Part shown: positions 53,113 to 60,502 of the stretch, in pieces
How positions within the stretch are numbered: the stretch's first letter is position 1
Layout of the letters: the number at the start of each line of letters is the position of its first letter
From: Microlunatus sagamiharensis
GTDB lineage: Bacteria > Actinomycetota > Actinomycetes > Propionibacteriales > Propionibacteriaceae
Assembly: GCF_900105785.1 (NCBI RefSeq)
Contig: NZ_LT629799.1
Span: forward strand, 744,001 to 808,000
DNA length: 64,000 nucleotides
Direction: 5' to 3'
The notes under the pieces: generated by a model
Databases searched by the model: none
Seen by the model: only the letters and a program-made list of their open reading frames with translations
What the model was told of the DNA's origin: nothing
Translations under genes and position numbers: made by a program

Positions 53113-53439
53113 ATGGGCGAGCACGACGCCATGATGGCGCGGTTCGTCCACGACTACCTCGAGCTGCTCGACCACCGGGTCTCCTCGATCCGGCACCACC
53201 TCGACCAGCGCAACTTCATGACCGCCCACGTCGCTCTGCTCAGCCTCGAGTCGACCAGCGTGATGGTCGGGGCCGAGGAGCTCGCCTCGGCCGCCGGACG
53301 TCTGCGCGAGGCCGTCGAGGAGGGTGAGCGCGACGAGGTCGACGACCTGATGGCCGACGTGGCCGGCGAGGCGGAGCGGACCCGGGAGCAGCTCGGCGAG
53401 GGCGGCACCGCGCCCCGCGCGGACCAGCCGGAGCCGTAG
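53113..53439 (+). CDS. Hpt-like four-helix protein lacking the phosphorylated histidine
   Basis: A 108-residue helical protein with AGGAGG before the ATG. The central segment LLSLESTSVMVGAEELASAAGRLREAVEEG follows the Hpt pattern (A-H-x-L-K-G-S-x-x-x-L-G-A-x-x-L-x-x-x-x-x-x-L-E). In this alignment the phospho-accepting His and the Lys are replaced by Leu and Glu. A nearby His (in MTAHVAL) is five positions too early. It sits at the edge of a phosphorelay cluster with a response regulator, histidine kinase, receiver and true Hpt protein, so it may be a non-phosphorylatable docking or inhibitor protein. The assignment rests on pattern similarity. Confidence 0.6.
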   Translation: MGEHDAMMARFVHDYLELLDHRVSSIRHHLDQRNFMTAHVALLSLESTSVMVGAEELASAAGRLREAVEEGERDEVDDLMADVAGEAERTREQLGEGGTAPRADQPEP

Positions 53440-53443
53440 CGGG

Positions 53444-54256
53444 TCAGCGACGCGAGTCGGCCAGCCGGTAGCCGACGCCGCGTACGGTCTCGATGTAACG
53501 GGGCGAGGCCACCGGGTCGTTCAGCTTGCGCCGGAGGTTGGCCATGTGGACCTCGACCGCCCGGCGGTCGGAGTCGCTGACGTAGCCGCTGGTCGCGTAG
53601 TCGCCGCGCAGCTCGAGGGCCAGCGCGTCCTTGGAGATGACCCGGCGTGCGCCCGACATGATCGCCAGCAGCAGGTCGAACTCGCTGCGGGTCAGCTCGA
53701 GCGGGGCGCCGTCGAGGTCCACGAGCCACATCTCGGAGTTGATCCGCAGGCCGTTGTGGCTGAGCCAGCCACCCGCCGCGTCGTCCTCGGCCTGCGGCGG
53801 GGCCGCGGGCGTCGGTGCCGCCGCAGCCGCCGGCGCGGGCTCGGCGGGTGCCGACGAGCCGGCCGCGGCCTGCACCGGGGTCACGTAGCGGCGCAGCATG
53901 GCCTCGATGCGGGCCCGCAGCTCCCGCGGCCGGAAGGGCTTGGTGAGGTAGTCGTCGGCCCCGGCGTCGAGGCCCATCAAGGTGTCGATCTCCTCGTCGC
54001 GCGCCGACAGCATGATGATGTACGTCGAGCTGAAGGACCGGATCTGGCGCGCGACCTCGAAGCCGTCGATGCCCGGCAGGCTGATGTCGAGGGTCGTGAG
54101 GATCGGGTCGTACGCCCGGACCGCGGCGATGCCCTCCTGGCCGGACTCGCAGGTGTGGCAGCGGAAGCCGGCCTGGTCGAGGATGGCTGCGAGGAGGTTC
54201 CGGATGTCCGCGTCGTCCTCGATCACGACGGCGACGCGTTCCGGCTCGGCTGCCAT
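53444..54256 (-). CDS. OmpR/PhoB-family response regulator
   Basis: A 270-residue regulator. The receiver domain has VAVVIEDDADIRNLL (acidic pocket), the phosphorylated Asp in ILTTLDISLPGIDGFE, the Thr/Ser position in YIIMLSARDEE, and Lys in DDYLTKPF. An unusually long Ala/Pro-rich linker of about 40 residues follows, then a winged-helix domain (LELTRSEFDLLLAI ... VSDSDRRAVEVHMANLRRKL ... RYIETVRGVGYRLA). The ATG at 54256 is chosen because TACGGT lies 7 nt upstream with no ribosome-binding site (leaderless). It lies downstream of the histidine kinase gene on the same strand and is its probable partner. Confidence 0.92.
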   Translation of the reverse strand: MAAEPERVAVVIEDDADIRNLLAAILDQAGFRCHTCESGQEGIAAVRAYDPILTTLDISLPGIDGFEVARQIRSFSSTYIIMLSARDEEIDTLMGLDAGADDYLTKPFRPRELRARIEAMLRRYVTPVQAAAGSSAPAEPAPAAAAAPTPAAPPQAEDDAAGGWLSHNGLRINSEMWLVDLDGAPLELTRSEFDLLLAIMSGARRVISKDALALELRGDYATSGYVSDSDRRAVEVHMANLRRKLNDPVASPRYIETVRGVGYRLADSRR

Positions 54257-54334
54257 GGGAGTCACCGTACCGACCCGATGGTCATCGCTGCGGCAGCACG
54301 CCCGGACGCGGGCACCTTCGAGGCCCTCCGGGAC

Positions 54335-56470
54335 TCAGGCACCGGTCACCGCCGGCTCCGTCGCGGGTCGTGCCGACGCGGGGTGAGGCCGGTCGTCGGA
54401 GCGCGGGAGCGTGAAGTGCAGGGTGGCTCCGCGCTCGGCGTTGTTGGTCGCCCAGATCCGTCCGCCCGAGCGCTCCACCAGGCTGCGGCTGATGGCCAGC
54501 CCGAGCCCGAACCCGCCCTGCTCGCGCGCGTCGCTGGAGTCCACCTGCTCGAAGCGGTTGAAGATCCGCTCGAGCCGGTCCTCGGGGATGCCGCGGCCCT
54601 GGTCGGCGACCCGGAACTCGACCACGTCGTCGTGCGTCCGGGCGTCGACCGACACGAGCCCACCTGGGTAGGAGAACTTGAGCGCGTTGCCGATGAGGTT
54701 GATGAGCGTCTGGACCGCCCGGTCGGGGTCGGCGTGCACGGCGCCCTCGAGCGGGCCGACGCTGACCTCTACGTCGGCCTCGGTCGCGAGCACCTGCATC
54801 TGCTCGACGGCGGCCGAGACCACGTCGCGCGCCTGCTGCCGGCCGGGCTGCAGCACCAGCACGCCGGACTCGATGCGCTCGATGTCGAGGATGTCGTCGA
54901 CCAGCCGGTTGAGGCGGTGGGCGCTGATGGAGGCGATCTCGAGCATCCGGCCCGCGGCCGGCGGCAGGCGACCGAGCGCGCCGCCGGAGATGAGCCCGAG
55001 CGAGCCCTGGATCGCGGTGAGCGGGGTGCGCAGCTCGTGGCTGACCATCGAGACGAACTCGGACTTGAGCCGGTCGACCTCGCGGCGCTGGGTCACGTCG
55101 CGGAAGATGACGACGGCTCCCACGACCGCGTCCTCCTCGGTGAGCGGCGTCGTCGTGACCTCGACGGGCAGCATCCGCCCGTCCGCGCAGACGTAGCTGT
55201 CCGCCTCGGCCGTGCTCACCAGGCCCTCGCGCACCGCCTCGATGATGTAGCACTGGTCCTTGGGCATCAGCCCGCCGTCGGGCGCGCGCTCGTGGAAGGT
55301 CGCGTGCGCGTCCCGGCCGATGAGGTCGGCCGCGGCGTAGCCCAGCGCCCGCGAGGTGGCCGGGTTCACGAACGTGATCATCCCGTCGGGGTCGACGCCG
55401 TAGATCCCCTCGCCGACCGAGTCGACGAGCAGGTCGGTGCGGGCCGTGATCTGGCGCAGCGACCGCGTCCGCTCGGCCACCCGCTCCTCGAGCTGGCGCC
55501 GGAGCCGGTCGTTGTCCAGGCCGAGCAGGCTCTGCCGGGCGAGCACGGCGATCACCACGAGCAGCAGCAGGACGACCGCCGACGGGCTGACCCGGTCCGC
55601 GCCGAAGGCGGCGAGCGTGACGCCCAGGCCGATCAGGAAGAGCGTGAACAGCACCGCGGTGCTCAGCAGCGGCGAGCGCTCGCGGGTGCTGGCCTCCGGT
55701 TCGGGCAGGCGCAGCGACGGCGCCCAGATGGCCAGCACCAGCAGCAGGTAGCCCGACAGCCAGCCCGCGTCGACGAGCGATCCGTAGCTGAACTGCCGCC
55801 CGGAGGCCGCGACGAAGGCGAACGCGAAGTCGGAGGCGGCGAAGCAGTAGAAGCTCGCGGCCACCAGGCCGAGCATCAGGTGGTCGCGCCGCGAGCGTAG
55901 GTGGAGCAGGGTCGCCAGCGTGGCCAGCACGACGTCGGTCACGGGGACGACCAGCAGCGGCCAGCCGCCGGGGTTGTCGACCAGCAGGTCGGGGAAGAGG
56001 GTGACGTCGGCGACGAGCAGGATCGAGCCGCCGATGACGATCCCGTCGAGCACCATCCGGGTCAGGTCGGTGGTCCGGCGGCGGCTGCTCGGGAACTGCA
56101 CGAGCCCGGCGACCGCGACCGCCAGGGCGAGCGTGAGGACGAGGTCGCCGGGCATGACGCGTCCGGGTGCGGTGGCCCGCGGCAGGAGCAGCTGCAGCAG
56201 GTTCGACAGCGACGCCAGGAGGCAGGCCGCGACGAACAGCAGGTACGCCCGCCGGCGCCGGCCCCGGTGGGCGAGGACCCGCGGGCGGAAGCCGAGGGCC
56301 GCGACGAGCCCGCAGCCGGCCAGCGTGGTCAGCGTGACGGTCTGGCGGACGCGGTGCGGCAGGTCGCTGGCCAGGACCACCACCAGGACGGCGAGCACCA
56401 GGGCCACGGCGAGGCCGGTCAGCCGGAGCCGTCGGGCCGCCCGCACATGGGCGTCGAGCTGGCCCTCCAT
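54335..56470 (-). CDS. Membrane histidine kinase with PAS domain
   Basis: A 711-residue sensor kinase. About nine N-terminal helices (residues 15-310) form a MASE-like membrane sensor. A coiled coil follows (LRRQLEERVAERTRSLRQI), then a PAS domain (LLVDSVGEGIYGVDPDGMITFVNPAT), HisKA with the phosphorylated His in EFVSMVSHELRTPLTAIQ, and an HATPase domain (N box LINLIGNALKFSYPGG, G1 VADQGRGIPEDRLERIF, G2 GGFGLGLAISRSLVE). The ATG at 56470 has an extended -10-like TGCTATTTT ending 6 nt upstream, so it is leaderless. It is divergent from a receiver/Hpt pair and upstream of the OmpR-type regulator. The signal is unknown. Confidence 0.93.
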   Translation of the reverse strand: MEGQLDAHVRAARRLRLTGLAVALVLAVLVVVLASDLPHRVRQTVTLTTLAGCGLVAALGFRPRVLAHRGRRRRAYLLFVAACLLASLSNLLQLLLPRATAPGRVMPGDLVLTLALAVAVAGLVQFPSSRRRTTDLTRMVLDGIVIGGSILLVADVTLFPDLLVDNPGGWPLLVVPVTDVVLATLATLLHLRSRRDHLMLGLVAASFYCFAASDFAFAFVAASGRQFSYGSLVDAGWLSGYLLLVLAIWAPSLRLPEPEASTRERSPLLSTAVLFTLFLIGLGVTLAAFGADRVSPSAVVLLLLVVIAVLARQSLLGLDNDRLRRQLEERVAERTRSLRQITARTDLLVDSVGEGIYGVDPDGMITFVNPATSRALGYAAADLIGRDAHATFHERAPDGGLMPKDQCYIIEAVREGLVSTAEADSYVCADGRMLPVEVTTTPLTEEDAVVGAVVIFRDVTQRREVDRLKSEFVSMVSHELRTPLTAIQGSLGLISGGALGRLPPAAGRMLEIASISAHRLNRLVDDILDIERIESGVLVLQPGRQQARDVVSAAVEQMQVLATEADVEVSVGPLEGAVHADPDRAVQTLINLIGNALKFSYPGGLVSVDARTHDDVVEFRVADQGRGIPEDRLERIFNRFEQVDSSDAREQGGFGLGLAISRSLVERSGGRIWATNNAERGATLHFTLPRSDDRPHPASARPATEPAVTGA

Positions 56471-56476
56471 GCCGTA

Positions 56477-56482
56477 AAAATA
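56477..56482 (-). promoter_or_regulatory. -10 box of the histidine kinase gene (leaderless)
   Basis: TATTTT with an upstream TG (extended -10) on the minus strand, six bases before the ATG at 56470. No ribosome-binding site is present. Confidence 0.55.
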
Positions 56483-56597
56483 GCATCGAGAGGCTGCCTC
56501 ACGGGCTGGTCCGGAGGGCTCGGCGAGCAGTCCTCCACCTCTGCCCGACCTCTCCCCGCCCTCCGCCCGACCTCTGTTCGCCCAGGGCCGGCGGCCG

Positions 56598-56603
56598 TAC
56601 GAT
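56598..56603 (+). promoter_or_regulatory. -10 box of the CheY-like gene (leaderless)
   Basis: TACGAT, seven bases before GTG 56611. An ATG at 56602 lies inside this box and so is unlikely to be the start. Confidence 0.55.
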
Positions 56604-56610
56604 GTCGGGC

Positions 56611-56988
56611 GTGACGGAGCAGGTCCGGCGCGTGCTGGTCGTGGACGACGACGAGCTGCTCCGCGAGGTCGCGAAGGCCTCGCTCGAGCTCGTCGCCGGC
56701 TGGGAGGTGAGCACGGCGTCGTCCGGGCAGGAGGCCGAGGAGATGGCCCGCGAGCAGCACCCGGACCTGATCATGCTCGACGTGATGATGCCCGGTCAGG
56801 ACGGGCCGACGACGTTCGCGCGGCTGCGCGAGGACGAGCGCACCGAGGACATCCCGGTCGTCTTCCTCACCGCGAAGAACAACACCGAGGGCTGGCAGGG
56901 CAGCGGGGTGGCCGGCGTGATCGCCAAGCCCTTCGACGCGATGCGGCTCGCGGCCCAGGTCAGCCGGCTGCTGGGCTGGGACGCGTGA
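56611..56988 (+). CDS. Stand-alone CheY-like receiver protein
   Basis: A single receiver domain of 125 residues with no output domain. VLVVDDDELLRE supplies the acidic pocket, and the phosphorylated Asp is in DLIMLDVMMPGQDGP. The Thr is in VVFLTAKNN and the Lys in VIAKPFDAM. The GTG at 56611 is taken as start because it is seven bases after TACGAT (leaderless). Its stop overlaps the start of the Hpt gene (GTGA), so receiver and phosphotransfer protein are made together and likely act as a phosphorelay with the divergent kinase. Confidence 0.9.
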   Translation: MTEQVRRVLVVDDDELLREVAKASLELVAGWEVSTASSGQEAEEMAREQHPDLIMLDVMMPGQDGPTTFARLREDERTEDIPVVFLTAKNNTEGWQGSGVAGVIAKPFDAMRLAAQVSRLLGWDA

Positions 56989-57377
56989 GCGCCGGCAGCG
57001 GGCGCGCGGAGCTGCCCGGGGACGGCTGGGCCGACCCGTCCCCGGACGGGCCGGAGGCCCTCGCCGACGAGCGGCTGCTGGCCGCCTTCGAGCGGCGCGC
57101 GACGGCCGCGAACCTGGACCGTGTCGTCCGCGTCGCCGCGCTGCTCGAGCGTGGCGAGACCGGCACCCTGGACGAGGCGGGCCGGCAGGAGGCGGAGAGC
57201 CTGGCGCACCAGGTGGTCGGCTCGGCCGGCACCTTCGGCCACCCCGCGGCGTCGCTGGACGCGGCGAGGCTCGAGCGCTTCTTCGGCGTCGGGGCGCCGG
57301 TGCACGAGCGGCCGTGGGAGGAGCGGGAGCGCGCCCGCGCGACGCTCGACCGGCTCACCGCCGAGCTCGGCGGCTGA
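56985..57377 (+). CDS. Hpt-domain phosphotransfer protein
   Basis: A 130-residue protein. The Hpt motif ESLAHQVVGSAGTFGHPAASLDAARLERFF has the phospho-accepting His (A-H-x-x-x-G-S-A) but Val in place of the usual Lys. An N-terminal extension of about 45 residues carries LADERLLAAFERRATAANLDRV. The GTG start overlaps the CheY-like stop (GTGA). It probably shuttles phosphate between the receiver upstream and the kinase or OmpR-type regulator encoded nearby. A hairpin terminator follows at 57388-57416. Confidence 0.82.
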   Translation: MSAGSGRAELPGDGWADPSPDGPEALADERLLAAFERRATAANLDRVVRVAALLERGETGTLDEAGRQEAESLAHQVVGSAGTFGHPAASLDAARLERFFGVGAPVHERPWEERERARATLDRLTAELGG

Positions 57378-57387
57378 GCCCGCGGCT

Positions 57388-57416
57388 GCTCAGCGGCTGG
57401 TCAACAGCTGTTGAGC
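57388..57416. terminator. Hairpin between Hpt and rhomboid genes
   Basis: 12-bp stem (57388-57399 with 57405-57416, two G-T pairs) and 5-nt loop GTCAA, between converging genes. Confidence 0.6.
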
Positions 57417-57443
57417 GGCCGCTCGCGGTGGGGGACCGACAGC

Positions 57444-58049
57444 CTAGGTGCGCCAGCCGTAGACCTGCGGCGCCGGCGGCCGCACGGGGACGTCGCGCCG
57501 GTGCAGGGCCCACGCGGCCACGACCCCGCCGACCGCGCCGCCGAGGTGCGCCTGCCAGCTGACGCCCGCGGCCCCGGGGAGGACGCCCCAGAGCAGCCCG
57601 CCGTAGACGAGCAGGATCACCACGGCCAGCGCGACCTGCCCGGGGCGGCGCGACCACACGCCGCGGACGAGCAGGTAGGTCAGCCAGCCGAAGATGACCC
57701 CGCTGGCCCCCAGCACGATCGTCCCGGCGGGGGTGAGGAGCCAGGCGAGCAGACCCGAGGACACGACGCTGACCAGCGTGGAGACCACCCAGCGGGCCAC
57801 GCCGCCGAGGAGGACGAGCAGGCCGAAGGCGAAGAAGGGGACGGAGTTGCTCGCGAGGTGGTCCCACCCCGCGTGCAGCAGCGGCGCGGTGAAGATCTCG
57901 GGCAGGCCGTCGACCTCGCGGGCCCGGATGCCGTACGCGTCCAGGGCGTTGCCGCTCAGCTGGTCGAGCACCTCGACGACCCACAGGCCGGCGAGGAGCA
58001 GGGCCATCACGAGCACCGCGTGCAGCGGGCGGACCGGCTGGCTCTTCAT
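57444..58049 (-). CDS. Rhomboid-family intramembrane serine protease
   Basis: A 201-residue membrane protease with six helices. The catalytic Ser is in VLGASGVIFGWLTY (GxSG motif) and the His in AHLGGAVGGVVAAW. The second-helix segment LLHAGWDHLASNSVPFFAFG contains the H-x-x-x-N pattern of the oxyanion region. The ATG at 58049 follows GGAGGAG. It cleaves transmembrane substrates within the bilayer, and no substrate is evident. It is divergent from the DUF4192 gene. Confidence 0.93.
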   Translation of the reverse strand: MKSQPVRPLHAVLVMALLLAGLWVVEVLDQLSGNALDAYGIRAREVDGLPEIFTAPLLHAGWDHLASNSVPFFAFGLLVLLGGVARWVVSTLVSVVSSGLLAWLLTPAGTIVLGASGVIFGWLTYLLVRGVWSRRPGQVALAVVILLVYGGLLWGVLPGAAGVSWQAHLGGAVGGVVAAWALHRRDVPVRPPAPQVYGWRT

Positions 58050-58244
58050 GCGCTCCTCCGTGACGGTGGGGCCTCCAGGGTGCCCGGGACGGGCAAACCC
58101 GGGTCTGGCTCCAGACGCTCGGAGCGTCCTCCTGGGGACCGGGTGCGTGCCGCTCGTCCACAGGCCGTCGTCGGACCACGGAGTCGTCCACAGGACGCCG
58201 CCGGCACCCGGCACGACGAGGGCCGGTCGCACCACAGTCCCGAC

Positions 58245-59273
58245 GTGACCACCTCCTACCGCCCCGCCGCCTCGCCCGACCGCCGGCCCGACGCCCCCGT
58301 CCGGCTCCGGGTCCGCGAGCCCGCCGACCTGCTCGCCACGGTCCCGTACCTGCTGGGCTTCCACCCCACCGAGTCGCTCGTGGCCCTGTTCCTGCGCGAC
58401 GGCCGGGTGCTGCTCGCCGCCCGCTTCGACCTGGCCCGCGGTCTGGCGGAGGAGGTCGCCGACCTCGTCGAGCAGCACGCGGTCACCGGCCTCGTCCTCG
58501 TCGCGTACGCCGCGGACGGCCCGCGGGGTCGCGCGGTGCTGGAGGAGCACCGCGCCGCGCTGGCGGGCGTCGAGCTCGTCGATCTGCTCCTCGTCGACGG
58601 CCGGCGCTGGTGGTCGCTGACCTGCACCACGGGCTGCTGCCCCGCCGAGGGCCGGGCGTACGCACCGGCGGAGCACCCGATCAGCGCCGAGGCCGTGTAC
58701 GCCGGCCTCGTCGCCCGCCCCGACCGGGAGAGCGTGGTGGACACCGTCGCCGGGCCCCCGGAGCCGGACTGGGCGGGGCTGCGGCTCCGCGTCGCGGCGC
58801 TCGGGCCGCAGGTGGGCGCGGGCACGGCGACGCAGCGCCAGGACCTCCTCGGCCGCGCGGTCGTGGACGCGCTCGCCCGGGTCCCGGAGCCCGGGAGCGG
58901 CGGTGCTGCCGCACCCGCGGACGACGACGACCTGCTCGTGCTGGCGCTGCTGGCCCGAGAGACGGTCGTGCGTGACGTCGCGTGCGCGCTGGTGACCCGC
59001 GAGGACGCCCGGCGCCACGTCGACCTGTGGTCGGCCGTGGTCCGCCGGGTGCCGCCCGAGGTGGCCTGCGGCCCGCTCGGCGTCCTCGGGATCGCCGCCT
59101 GGGCCGACGGGAACGGCACGCTGCTCAACGCCTGCTGCGAGCGGCTCGAGCGCCTCGACCCGGCGTACCCGATGGGCCGGCTGCTGTCCGACGTGAGCCG
59201 CCGGGCGCTGGCGCCGGCCTGGTGGGACGCGATGGCCGACGGCCTCCGGCACGACCTCGGCATGGCTCGCTGA
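58245..59273 (+). CDS. DUF4192 domain protein
   Basis: A 342-residue soluble protein of the actinobacterial DUF4192 family, function unknown. Typical features are LRVREPADLLATVPYLLGFHPTESLVALFLRDGRVL near the N-terminus, WWSLTCTTGCCPAEGRAY with paired cysteines in the middle, and LGVLGIAAWADGNGTLLNACCERL near the C-terminus. GTG at 58245 has CACAGT six bases upstream and no ribosome-binding site, so it may be leaderless. It precedes the sugar-kinase gene by 28 bp, but that gene has its own promoter. Confidence 0.88.
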   Translation: MTTSYRPAASPDRRPDAPVRLRVREPADLLATVPYLLGFHPTESLVALFLRDGRVLLAARFDLARGLAEEVADLVEQHAVTGLVLVAYAADGPRGRAVLEEHRAALAGVELVDLLLVDGRRWWSLTCTTGCCPAEGRAYAPAEHPISAEAVYAGLVARPDRESVVDTVAGPPEPDWAGLRLRVAALGPQVGAGTATQRQDLLGRAVVDALARVPEPGSGGAAAPADDDDLLVLALLARETVVRDVACALVTREDARRHVDLWSAVVRRVPPEVACGPLGVLGIAAWADGNGTLLNACCERLERLDPAYPMGRLLSDVSRRALAPAWWDAMADGLRHDLGMAR

Positions 59274-59289
59274 GCCGGCGGCGTCCCAC

Positions 59290-59295
59290 TAGGGT
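59290..59295 (+). promoter_or_regulatory. -10 box of sugar kinase gene (leaderless)
   Basis: TAGGGT six bases before the ATG at 59302, with no ribosome-binding site. This is the same box and spacing as for the tetR gene starting at 9936. Confidence 0.55.
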
Positions 59296-59301
59296 TCGGG
59301 C

Positions 59302-60249
59302 ATGACGCGCTTCGTGGTCTGCGGCGAGACCCTGATCGACCTGGTCCGGTCCAGCACGGAGGAGGCGACGCCGTTCCGCACCGTCTGGGAGGCCCTGTCC
59401 GCGGGCGGCCCGATGAACTCCGCCGTCGCGCTGGGCAGGCTCGGGGCGCAGACGCAGTTCCTCGGGCGGCTGTCGGACGACGCGTTCGGTCCCCAGCTGC
59501 GGGCCCACATCGAGGAGGCCGGGGTCGGGCTCGACCTCGCGACCGAGTCGTCCCAGGCGACCTCGGTCGCGGTGGTGAGCCTCGACGGCGAGGGCGTCGC
59601 GACCTACACCTTCCACTTCAACGACACCGCGAACTTCGGCTGGCGGGCCGACGAGCTGCCCGCGCTCGGCGAGGGCGACTGGCTCCACATCGCGTCCTTG
59701 TCCTGCGTCGTGAGCCCCGGTGCGGAGGTGCTGCTCGACTGGATGCCCGGCGTGCGGAGCGGGGTGTCCTACGACGTCAACGTGCGCCCCACGGTCATCA
59801 CCGACCCGGGGGAGTACTGGGCGAAGGTCGAGCCGTGGCTGCGCGCGGTCGGCGAGCGCGACGGCATCGTGAAGGCCAGCGACGCCGACATCGACTTCCT
59901 CTCGCGCGTCCTCGGCGGCGGCGACGCGGTCGACGTCGCGGCGGGCTGGGTCGAGCGGTACGGCCTCGGCCTCGCGGTCGTCACCCTCGGCCCGGGCGGC
60001 GGCGTGGCGATCGAGCCCGGCGGGCGGCGTACGCACGTCCCCGGCTTCCCGACCGAGGTCGTCGACACGGTCGGGGCGGGGGACACGTTCATGGCCGGGT
60101 TCCTCGAGGCGCGGGTCGCCCAGGACCTCGACCTGGAGGAGTGCCTGCGGCGCGGGGCTGCGGCCGCGTCGATCGTGTGCTCGCGCCAGGGCGCGCAGCC
60201 GCCGACGGCCGCCGAGGTCGACGCGCTGATCGCCGCCGCGCGGGGCTGA
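59302..60249 (+). CDS. PfkB-family carbohydrate kinase (fructokinase-like)
   Basis: A 315-residue ribokinase-fold kinase. The N-terminal signature is ALSAGGPMNSAVALGRLG with the GG substrate motif. The C-terminal signature DTVGAGDTFMAGFLEARV carries the catalytic Asp and the anion hole. An unusual feature is the aromatic stretch TYTFHFNDTANFGWRADEL in the lid region, typical of fructokinase or 2-keto-sugar kinase relatives. It phosphorylates a ketose or ribose-like sugar. The start is leaderless (TAGGGT six bases upstream). The gene stands before the rhamnosidase operon but is not coupled to it. Confidence 0.9.
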   Translation: MTRFVVCGETLIDLVRSSTEEATPFRTVWEALSAGGPMNSAVALGRLGAQTQFLGRLSDDAFGPQLRAHIEEAGVGLDLATESSQATSVAVVSLDGEGVATYTFHFNDTANFGWRADELPALGEGDWLHIASLSCVVSPGAEVLLDWMPGVRSGVSYDVNVRPTVITDPGEYWAKVEPWLRAVGERDGIVKASDADIDFLSRVLGGGDAVDVAAGWVERYGLGLAVVTLGPGGGVAIEPGGRRTHVPGFPTEVVDTVGAGDTFMAGFLEARVAQDLDLEECLRRGAAAASIVCSRQGAQPPTAAEVDALIAAARG

Positions 60250-60438
60250 CCCGCCGGCGGGACCGCTCGAGCCCGCGCGGCGGCACCTGACCGAGCGGCG
60301 TGGTCGAGGACGCCGACCTCGTCGAGGCCTTGCGACGGGTTGGAGGAGCGTCCTGCCACGCCCTCAGAGCCGTTCTCTTCGCGCTCTCGTTGAATCGTGC
60401 CAGAGCGGCTCGGACGTCAGGCGCCGTCACCCGGCAGG

Positions 60439-60467
60439 TTGACGCTCATGCAGGCTCGTGGTCTGCT
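60439..60467 (+). promoter_or_regulatory. Promoter of rhamnosidase gene
   Basis: TTGACG (60439-60444), 17-bp spacer, TCTGCT (60462-60467). The operator-like sequence at 60471-60484 begins just after the -10 box. Confidence 0.45.
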
Positions 60468-60470
60468 GCT

Positions 60471-60484
60471 CTAGAACGTTTCAT
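60471..60484. promoter_or_regulatory. LacI-type operator, copy 1
   Basis: CTAGAACGTTTCAT. Its reverse complement shares the core TGAAACGwTCyAG with the site at 62882-62895, and both resemble the TGAAACGTTTCA palindromes of LacI-family repressors. Confidence 0.5.
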
Positions 60485-60502
60485 TCGACACCGAGGAGCC
60501 TC

